Assembly (NCBI RefSeq): GCF_005503535.1
Contig: NZ_SCNN01000011.1
Coordinates: 1 to 64,000 of the forward strand
Length of the DNA stretch: 64,000 nucleotides
Direction: 5' to 3'
Source of the DNA: Mesorhizobium comanense
GTDB lineage: Bacteria; Pseudomonadota; Alphaproteobacteria; Rhizobiales; Rhizobiaceae
Positions 58,512-64,000 of this stretch are shown here, one piece after another. Position 1 is the first letter of the stretch. Each line of letters starts with the position of its first letter. Both the position numbers and the translations under genes were made by a program. The notes under the pieces are model-generated. The model was not told the DNA's origin. It searched no databases and saw nothing but the letters and a program-made list of their open reading frames with translations.

Positions 58512-59833
58512 GCAGTCAGCCGCCGGCGCTGCTCGTTCATGCGCGGAGCCTTGTGGAACTTGCCGTCCTTCATGATGGCGAGGATGCGGTTCTTGTCCTG
58601 CAGGATGCGCACGTCGGAGATCGGGTCGCCATCGATCAAGAGGATATCGGCGAGGTAGCCTTCCTTGATCAGGCCGAGCTCGTCGCCCATGCCCATGATC
58701 TGGCCGCCATACTTCGTGCCGGCCTGGATGGCCTCCATGGGCGAGAAGCCTAGCATCTCGACGAAGGTCTGGATGTCCTTGGCATTGGTGCCTTGCGGCG
58801 TCCAGGCAAAGCCGTAGTCGCCGCCGATCAGGACGCGGATGCCGCGACGGTGCATCTTCTTCATCGTGTCGATGCACATTTCGAGCTCGCGCTCATATTC
58901 GAGCGACAGCGGGGAGCCGGGCTTGATGCCCCATTGCTCGGCATGGCGCGCGGTGTTGATCAGCCAGGCAATGCCGGGCGCGACGAAGTGCTTGTCCTTG
59001 ACCGCCTCGAGCATATCAAGCGCTTCCTCGTCGGCGAAGGAGGCGTGGTAGATGTTCTGGATTCCGTGGCGCACGCACTGCTTGACCGAACCGGACGAGC
59101 GGGCATGCGCCGACAGCACCTTGTTGCGGCAGCGCGCCTCGGAGGCGGCCATGGCGACCTCCTCTTCCGACATCGGCGTCTCCTCCGCACCCATGCCGGT
59201 GATGCTCTCGCCGGACAGATTGAGCTTGATGGAATCGACGCCGTATTTGATCAGCTGGCGCACCGTGCGGCGGATTTCCTCCGGACCGGAAACGACGAGG
59301 CCTAGGTTCAACCCCTCATGCGGAATGTGCGATGGCGAGGAATCGCCGAGGCCGCCGACCGTGGTGATCTCGGGTCCGGCCGCGAGATAGCGAGGGCCGG
59401 GAAAGCGCCCCTGGTTGATGAATTTCTTGGCCACGACATCGAGGCGCGGCTTGGCGGCGGCGGCACCGCGGCCGGCGGTGAAGCCGGCGTCCAGCACCAG
59501 CTTGGCCATCTCCATGGTGACCAGCATGTGCTCCTCGACCTCCATCATCTGGATGGGGTCGATGCCGGGCGCATTGTTCCAGGACAGATGCAGGTGCGCG
59601 TCGATCATGCCGGGCATCAGCGTCGCGCCCATGCCGTCGATCACCGTTGCGCCACCGCTGTAGGAGGAGGACGACGAACCGTAGCGGGACGAGCCCTTGG
59701 TGATCTGCTTGATGCGGTTGCCCTGCACCAGCACCTCGCCGGTATAGGGATATTCACCCGTGGCATCGAGCACGCGCACATTGGTGAACAGCGTGCCGCC
59801 CGAACCGTTTCCGTTCCAGCTGTCGTCTGCCAT
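58508..59833 (-). CDS. Amidohydrolase family protein (imidazolonepropionase-like)
   Basis: A 441-residue metal-dependent amidohydrolase. The metal-binding H80-x-H82 is in MPGMIDAHLHLSW, Lys in VDSIKLNLSGE is a likely bridging or catalytic residue, and HARSSGSVKQCVRHG, HASFADEEALDML and IGGDYGF carry the remaining His and Asp positions. A Ser-rich insertion (residues 48-59) and a Gly/Asn-rich N-terminus are unusual. No signal peptide is seen. The ATG at 59833 lies six bases after GGGAGG; a GTG one codon earlier is possible. It is encoded in one operon with an alpha/beta hydrolase, an FAH-family enzyme and a Liv-type importer. It probably hydrolyses a cyclic amide or amidine after uptake. Confidence 0.87.
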   Translation of the reverse strand: MADDSWNGNGSGGTLFTNVRVLDATGEYPYTGEVLVQGNRIKQITKGSSRYGSSSSSYSGGATVIDGMGATLMPGMIDAHLHLSWNNAPGIDPIQMMEVEEHMLVTMEMAKLVLDAGFTAGRGAAAAKPRLDVVAKKFINQGRFPGPRYLAAGPEITTVGGLGDSSPSHIPHEGLNLGLVVSGPEEIRRTVRQLIKYGVDSIKLNLSGESITGMGAEETPMSEEEVAMAASEARCRNKVLSAHARSSGSVKQCVRHGIQNIYHASFADEEALDMLEAVKDKHFVAPGIAWLINTARHAEQWGIKPGSPLSLEYERELEMCIDTMKKMHRRGIRVLIGGDYGFAWTPQGTNAKDIQTFVEMLGFSPMEAIQAGTKYGGQIMGMGDELGLIKEGYLADILLIDGDPISDVRILQDKNRILAIMKDGKFHKAPRMNEQRRRLTA

Positions 59834-59886
59834 CACAAGCCTCCCAACTTGCCGAGCGCACGAGTTCTACGCTCGATCAAAATTCC

Positions 59887-60666
59887 TCACCTATCAACCC
59901 GTCTCAAAAAATCGACCAGCTTCTGGCTGCTTTCGCGCGGGCTCTCCACCGTCGCCCAGTGTCCGCACCGATCGAGCGAAGAGAATACGGCTCCCTTGAT
60001 CCTGTCGGCAAGCGCCTGTGCGACGCCGGGCGGATTGACGGTATCGGCATCGCCGGTGACCAGCAGCGTCGGCGCCGAGATTTTCCTGGCATCGACCGCC
60101 GTCGCCTTCGCCAACGCCTCGCAGGTGCGGGCATAGGATTCAGGATCCTGCCTGGTGATCGATTCCCGCACGAAGGCGACGGCCGCCGCGGAGGTCTCCC
60201 TTGTGTGCGCGGAAATCGCGTTGGCGACGATCTGGTCGGCTATCTCAGACATGCCGCCCGAACGCGCCAGCCGGGCGCGGTTGCCAAGACCCTGGCGTGT
60301 TGCTTCCGCCGGCTCGGCCAGAGCGCCGAACAGCGTCAGCGACCTGACCAGCGCGGGCTGCGTGGCGGCGATCTGCTGGCACACGATGGTGCCCATCGAA
60401 TGGCCGACGAAGTGCGCGCCACCGACCCCCATGCCAGCCATGGCACGGATGACGGCCTCGCTCATCCCTTCAATGGTGAGCGGCTCGATCGGGCGCGGCG
60501 AACGGCCCGAGCCCGGCAGGTCGAGCCGGATGACACGGTGGCCAGACAGGGCCGCCATCTGCGGCTGGTACATGTTGGACGTGCCGCCGAGACCATGGAT
60601 CATCACGACGGCGGCACCCTCGCCGACGGTTTCGGCGACCACATTGCCAACTGTCACGGTGGTCAT
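59887..60666 (-). CDS. Alpha/beta hydrolase (enol-lactonase/MhpC-like)
   Basis: A 259-residue alpha/beta hydrolase. The oxyanion-hole element MIHGLGG is at 22-28, and the nucleophile elbow GHSMG gives Ser90. The Asp in VTGDADTVNPP and the His in RCGHWATVE complete the triad. It resembles 3-oxoadipate enol-lactonases and carbon-carbon bond hydrolases of aromatic meta-cleavage. It overlaps the FAH-family gene by four bases and lies 53 bases before the amidohydrolase. With those partners it suggests sequential opening of a ring, but the compound is unknown. Confidence 0.87.
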   Translation of the reverse strand: MTTVTVGNVVAETVGEGAAVVMIHGLGGTSNMYQPQMAALSGHRVIRLDLPGSGRSPRPIEPLTIEGMSEAVIRAMAGMGVGGAHFVGHSMGTIVCQQIAATQPALVRSLTLFGALAEPAEATRQGLGNRARLARSGGMSEIADQIVANAISAHTRETSAAAVAFVRESITRQDPESYARTCEALAKATAVDARKISAPTLLVTGDADTVNPPGVAQALADRIKGAVFSSLDRCGHWATVESPRESSQKLVDFLRRVDR

Positions 60667-61541
60667 GGCGCGTGCTCCGCGAAGCGGTTTTCCAGCGTGC
60701 CGATGCCGTCGATCTCGATACGCACGACGTCGCCGGCTTTCAGGTATTTCGGCGGATCGAAGCCGATACCGACGCCGACCGGCGTGCCGGTGGCGATGAT
60801 GTCACCGGGCTTCAGCGTGATGCCCTGCGACAGCGTGGCGATGATGGTCGGGATGTCGAAGATCAGCAGCGCGATGCGGGAATCCTGGCGCAGATCCTCG
60901 TTGACGAAACACCTGATGCCGGCGGTCGCAAGGTCGAGTTCGTCCCTGGTCACCGCCCATGGGCCCATCGGGCAGAACGTGTCCTGAGACTTGCCGATCA
61001 GCCATTGGCTGTACTTGCCTTGCAGGTCGCGCGCGGTGACATCGTTGACGATGGTGTAGCCCCAGACATGGTCGAGCGCGTTCTCCTTGGAGATGCCGCG
61101 CCCACCCTTGCCGATGATGACGGCCAGTTCGGCTTCGTAATCGATGGCCGTCGAGACGGAGGGATCGATCAGCACGCTGGCATGGTTGGCGACCACCGAT
61201 TCAGGCACTTTGGAAAAGATGATCGGGTGCTTGGGGATCGCGCCGGCACCGGCGCTGGAATCGAAGCCCGAGCGGGCGAACTCATGCGCGTGCTCGTGAT
61301 AGTTCTTGCCAACGCAGAAAATGTTGCGGCGCGGCTGCGGGATCGGCGCCTCGACCTCCACCTGCGCCAAGGGGATCGGCGACAAGGTCCGGGGAATACC
61401 CGCGCCATTGCGCTCGATCAGCGCAAGGATTCCCGAACGCGCCTGCTCGACAGGAAAATCGAAAGGTGCGACCGTCTGGGCGTCGAGATCGACAAGGCCA
61501 ACGCGACGTTCGCCTGCGATCGAGAAAGTCGCGACCCGCAT
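60663..61541 (-). CDS. Fumarylacetoacetate hydrolase family protein
   Basis: A 292-residue FAH-family enzyme. The GKNYHEHA motif is at 78-85, the metal ligands are Glu136, Glu138 (DYEAELAV) and Asp167 (VNDVTARDLQ), and ATGTPVGVGIGF closes the active site. The family hydrolyses or decarboxylates 2-keto acids, for example fumarylpyruvate or 2-hydroxyhepta-2,4-diene-1,7-dioate. The ATG at 61541 is supported by GGAGGAA just upstream. It is the first gene of the eight-gene operon and is divergent from a FadR-type regulator gene 168 bases away. The exact substrate is not inferable. Confidence 0.9.
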   Translation of the reverse strand: MRVATFSIAGERRVGLVDLDAQTVAPFDFPVEQARSGILALIERNGAGIPRTLSPIPLAQVEVEAPIPQPRRNIFCVGKNYHEHAHEFARSGFDSSAGAGAIPKHPIIFSKVPESVVANHASVLIDPSVSTAIDYEAELAVIIGKGGRGISKENALDHVWGYTIVNDVTARDLQGKYSQWLIGKSQDTFCPMGPWAVTRDELDLATAGIRCFVNEDLRQDSRIALLIFDIPTIIATLSQGITLKPGDIIATGTPVGVGIGFDPPKYLKAGDVVRIEIDGIGTLENRFAEHAP

Positions 61542-61709
61542 CCAGTTCCTCCCTGAACCAATATTGAGCCAATTCTTCGCTCTTTTGTTACACGCTAGCG
61601 CCGATTGGTTTAGGCCGCAAGGGGGAATCTGAACTGAGCATACCGAAAAGAATTCGTGGCGAGCCCGCAAACGGCACGCTAGCATGAACCAGCCCGGCGA
61701 TGGACTGTG
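61542..61709. promoter_or_regulatory. Divergent promoter region between the FAH operon and its GntR regulator
   Basis: This gap holds AT-richer stretches and the perfect eight-base palindrome CAATATTG at 61559-61566, close to the FAH start. A near copy, TAATATTG, occurs at 61735-61742 inside the first codons assumed for the regulator. If the regulator truly starts at ATG 61764, both would flank the divergent promoters and could be its operators. No clear -35/-10 pair was found. Confidence 0.35.
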
Positions 61710-62435
61710 ATGCCGGAAGCTGCTATCAATGGTTTAATATTGGATCAGATAAAAGCGACCCAAATGCCGAAGCTTGTCGCCAGCGACATCGCCACCGCGC
61801 TGAAGAAGCGAATATCTTCCGGCGAGTGGGTCGAGAATGGCCGCATCCCGCCGGAGCGCGACCTGGCGAGCGAATTCGGCGTGGCGCGCAACACGATGCG
61901 GCGCGCCGTGTCCTTCCTCGAGGATGATGGCACCGTGGTGCGCCATGTCGGGCGCGGCACCTTCCTGACCGCCGCCAATCCGGCCTCGATGGCGGCCGTC
62001 GTCGGCCGGATGGAGGGCACCAGCCCTGCCGACATGATGGAGATCAGGCAATTGCTGGAACCGGCCGCGGCCTCCTTCGCCGCCACCAACGCCAGCGCCA
62101 TGGAACTCAACGCCGTGCGCGAGGCGCACAGGATCGCCTCGGAATCGCAGGACATGCCGACCTTCGAGCACTGGGACGCGGAGTTTCACCACCGCATCTT
62201 CGCCTGCTCGCGCAACGAGTTCCTGAAAGAGATCCACAATCTGATGCGCATCCTGCGCAATCAGGCGCCGTGGTTCGAGATGAAGAAGCGCTCCTTTTCG
62301 GAGGAACGCCGCTCCATCTATTGCGAGGAGCATCAGGCGGTTCTCGACGCGCTGCTGCGCCGCGATCCGGAGAGCGCCAGCCAAGCCATGCTGGCGCATC
62401 TCAAGACCGTCCAGCGCAATCTGCTGGGACGGTAG
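61710..62435 (+). CDS. GntR family transcriptional regulator (FadR/FCD subfamily)
   Basis: A 241-residue regulator with an N-terminal winged helix-turn-helix (about 15-85: DIATALKKRISSGEW, IPPERDLASEFGVARNTMRRAV, HVGRGTFL) and a C-terminal FCD domain (EIRQLLEPAAASFAA, HWDAEFHHRIFACSRN with its Asp and His metal-type positions, EEHQAVLDALLRRDPESA). The start is uncertain: ATG 61710 has only a weak ribosome binding site, GTG 61707 is adjacent, and ATG 61764 would give a protein without the first 18 residues. It is divergent from the FAH-amidohydrolase-Liv operon and most likely controls it. Confidence 0.88.
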   Translation: MPEAAINGLILDQIKATQMPKLVASDIATALKKRISSGEWVENGRIPPERDLASEFGVARNTMRRAVSFLEDDGTVVRHVGRGTFLTAANPASMAAVVGRMEGTSPADMMEIRQLLEPAAASFAATNASAMELNAVREAHRIASESQDMPTFEHWDAEFHHRIFACSRNEFLKEIHNLMRILRNQAPWFEMKKRSFSEERRSIYCEEHQAVLDALLRRDPESASQAMLAHLKTVQRNLLGR

Positions 62436-62483
62436 AGCGGAATCCCGAAAAGCGGGAACCGGTTTTCGGGAAAGATCACGCTC
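62435..62483. repeat. RIME/RPE-like palindromic repeat
   Basis: The hairpin arms TCCCGAAAA (62443-62451) and TTTTCGGGA (62463-62471) are perfect and are enclosed by GAGCG (62435-62439) and CGCTC (62479-62483). The composition is that of the very abundant palindromic repeats found between genes of Mesorhizobium and relatives. It follows the GntR stop directly and could also serve as a 3' hairpin for that transcript and the convergent SIS gene. Confidence 0.75.
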
Positions 62484-62540
62484 CGGCACGGGGTCCAGGA
62501 CCGGAAAGGCGTGAGGGCCACGCCTCCCCGGCACCAGATA

Positions 62541-63332
62541 TCACTCGCCGCGCATCGTCGCCTGGAAGGTCGGCAGATGCTTCTTTTGCGCTTCCAGCAT
62601 GCGCTCGCGGTAGACGCCGTAGATGACGTCGGTGTCGTGCAGCGTCACGCCGGCAATGGTCGGCGAGGCAAAGACCGGCAGTTCGATGCCGCGCTTGGCG
62701 AGCTGCTCGGCGGTGCGCGCGATCAGCTCGTGGGCCATGATCATGGCGAGCACGGTCGAGGAGCCGGAGACCGGACGGCTCCAGCCCTCGACCGGGACGA
62801 TCGCGTCCTCGATCGGCGAGCAGGTGTCGATGACGAGGTCGGCGGCATCGGCCAGCCGCTTGCCGGAGGAATGCGTGGCAGGCTTGTCGAGATTGTTCTT
62901 GCTGGTGACGGCGACGACGAAGATACCGCGCTTCTTGGCATAGAGGGCGGTGTCGATGCCGGACGCGTTGCGGCCGCTATGGCCGAAGATGATGATGGAA
63001 TCGCCCTTGTTGAGCGGCTGATGGTCGAGGAATTTCTCGGCGTATTTCTCGGTCCGCTCCAGCCACAGCAATTCGCGCACGCCGCCGGCGCCCAGCACAT
63101 TGTGCCACATCACGCGCGGGTCGGTCAGCGGATTGAAGCCGACATAGCTGCCGTAGCGCGGGAACACCTCCTGCACCGGCAGCACCGAATGGCCGGAACC
63201 GAAGAGATGGACGAGGCCGCCCCCTTGCAGCGAGTCGGCGAAGCGGCTGGCCGCCTGGCCGAAGGCCTCTTCGTTGGTTTTCGCGGCCTTGTCGATGAGA
63301 GCGGCAAGGCGATGGATATAGAGATCGGACAC
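62541..63332 (-). CDS. SIS domain-containing protein (UPF0309-like sugar isomerase)
   Basis: A 263-residue sugar-isomerase-fold protein. The SIS core begins GLVHLFGSGHSVLPVQEVFPRYG (39-61) and continues with DSIIIFGHSGRNASGIDTALYAK and FVVAVTS. The C-terminal part carries VEGWSRPVSGSSTVLAMIMAH and the H-D-TDVIYGVY element typical of UPF0309. The GTG at 63332 has AGGAG seven bases upstream; the frame is open further upstream but without similarity. It follows the UTRA regulator gene by 41 bases on the same strand, so it is probably regulated with or by it. Members are thought to act on phosphosugars, but no reaction is established. Confidence 0.85.
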   Translation of the reverse strand: MSDLYIHRLAALIDKAAKTNEEAFGQAASRFADSLQGGGLVHLFGSGHSVLPVQEVFPRYGSYVGFNPLTDPRVMWHNVLGAGGVRELLWLERTEKYAEKFLDHQPLNKGDSIIIFGHSGRNASGIDTALYAKKRGIFVVAVTSKNNLDKPATHSSGKRLADAADLVIDTCSPIEDAIVPVEGWSRPVSGSSTVLAMIMAHELIARTAEQLAKRGIELPVFASPTIAGVTLHDTDVIYGVYRERMLEAQKKHLPTFQATMRGE

Positions 63333-63373
63333 GTGGATACTCCTGTTTTCAAGTGTCTGCCTGGGAGGGTGGA

Positions 63374-64000
63374 TCAGCTTCGCGGGTTCAGCGGCACGCG
63401 TCCGGCGCGCAGCGTCGAGCGGATTTCGTAGCGGTCGCCGCGCATGATGGAGACGGTGAATTCGAACGGGCCGCGCTCGTCGGTGGTGATGCGCTCGACG
63501 ATGAAGGCGGGACTGCCGGCGGGCAGGTCGAGCAACTCGGCATCGGCGGCGCCGACGGCGCCGACGCGGTAGTTTTCCCGTGCCGCCACCGGCACGATGC
63601 CGTAATGGCGCTCCAGCGCCTCGTAGAGCGAGCCCTGCAGCAAGCCTGCGTCGAGGAAACCCGGGACGCGCGCGGCGGAAAGCTGTGCCGTCTGGATGCC
63701 GATCGGCTCGCTGTTGCCGAGCCGCAGGCGCCGGATGCGCACGACCGGGTCGCCCTCCTCGATCTCCAGCGCGCCGGCGGCCGCCGCATTGGCCGTGGTC
63801 AGGCTGCAATCGAGCAGCCGCGAGCCGGCGACGACGCCCATATTGCCCATTTCCTGGGTGAAGCTGGTCAGTTCGCGCGTTCCCGCCACGAGCGTGGTGG
63901 AGCGCACGAAGGTGCCGCGGCCGTGCTCGCGGCGCAGCAGGCCGCCTTCCTCCAGATTGCGCAAGGCGTGGCGCAGCGTGATGCGGCTGACGCCGAACAG
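63374..64000 (-). CDS. GntR family transcriptional regulator with UTRA domain (5' truncated by window)
   Basis: The frame is open to the last base, so about the first 30-40 residues lie outside the window; 208 residues are visible. The visible part starts inside the winged helix-turn-helix (LFGVSRITLRHALRNLEEGG, LLRREHGRGTFVR). A UTRA effector domain follows (SFTQEMGNMGVVAGSRLLD, VVRIRRLRLGNSEPIGIQTAQL, YEALERHYGIVPVAARENY). UTRA domains sense small phosphorylated sugars or organic acids; the NagR/YvoA branch senses GlcNAc-6-phosphate or glucosamine-6-phosphate. With the SIS protein gene just downstream, an amino-sugar or hexose-phosphate signal is plausible. Confidence 0.88.
   Translation of the reverse strand: MFGVSRITLRHALRNLEEGGLLRREHGRGTFVRSTTLVAGTRELTSFTQEMGNMGVVAGSRLLDCSLTTANAAAAGALEIEEGDPVVRIRRLRLGNSEPIGIQTAQLSAARVPGFLDAGLLQGSLYEALERHYGIVPVAARENYRVGAVGAADAELLDLPAGSPAFIVERITTDERGPFEFTVSIMRGDRYEIRSTLRAGRVPLNPRS

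Noticed and set aside
1..64000. CRISPR array, tRNA or rRNA genes, integrase or att sites
   Set aside because: No regularly spaced direct repeats, no cloverleaf with a matching TTCRANYC arm, no rRNA-like stretch and no recombinase gene were recognised.

Overview
The window looks like chromosomal DNA of a high-GC alphaproteobacterium of the Rhizobiales, most likely Mesorhizobium or a close relative. This is an inference from the divergent dctBD/dctA system, RIME-like mosaic repeats, IRO-type (RirA) iron boxes, the number of ABC uptake operons each with its own regulator, and close matches to families typical of rhizobia. No rRNA, tRNA, CRISPR array, phage gene or transposase was seen. Genes are densely packed, with many ATGA/GTGA stop-start overlaps.

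Layout. (1) 1-6841: end of a polysaccharide deacetylase, two SDR dehydrogenases, a HisD-family dehydrogenase with altered zinc ligands, an SsuC/SsuB-type permease and ATPase, a C45 autoproteolytic acyltransferase/hydrolase and a GntR regulator. This is a catabolic or uptake locus of unknown substrate. (2) 6894-8772: a repeat, then a glutamine-synthetase-like ligase. (3) 8862-15043: iron-siderophore block with an AraC regulator, a TonB-dependent receptor, a FhuD-like binding protein and a fused FhuB permease. IRO boxes precede the regulator and the receptor; no ATPase gene is present. (4) 15055-26924: murein-sugar salvage block with an RpiR regulator, a MurA paralogue, a BadF-type sugar kinase, MurQ etherase, a five-component peptide-type ABC transporter with fused ATPases, an AmiE-like serine hydrolase and AnmK. 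The operator GGAATA-N3-TATTCC occurs twice in it. (5) 26925-32240: a GNAT enzyme, then dctD-dctB divergent from dctA, which has a textbook sigma-54 promoter and upstream activator sites.

(6) 32319-47623: a rare-sugar regulon. A ten-gene minus-strand operon encodes a MalEFGK-type importer, two TIM-barrel isomerases, a Gfo/Idh dehydrogenase, a hydrolase, an Rpe-like epimerase and a ROK kinase. A second Gfo/Idh enzyme, an esterase, a LacI repressor, a PfkB kinase and a GatZ-like protein follow. Two copies of TTACGCGCGTCAA mark the two divergent promoter regions. (7) 47627-52039: an SRPBCC-quinone oxidoreductase fusion, a stand-alone SRPBCC protein and a long SPFH/flotillin-like coiled-coil protein. 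(8) 52129-62435: an eight-gene minus-strand operon (FAH-family enzyme, alpha/beta hydrolase, amidohydrolase, LivH, LivM, binding protein, LivG, and LivF fused to a Tm-1/UPF0261 domain), divergent from a FadR-type regulator. (9) 62541-64000: a SIS-domain protein and the C-terminal part of a GntR/UTRA regulator that runs off the window.

The most promising material for new biology is the murein-sugar block with its MurA paralogue and twin operators, the LivF-Tm-1 fusion in a degradative operon, the SRPBCC-oxidoreductase fusion, and the HisD-like dehydrogenase locus.
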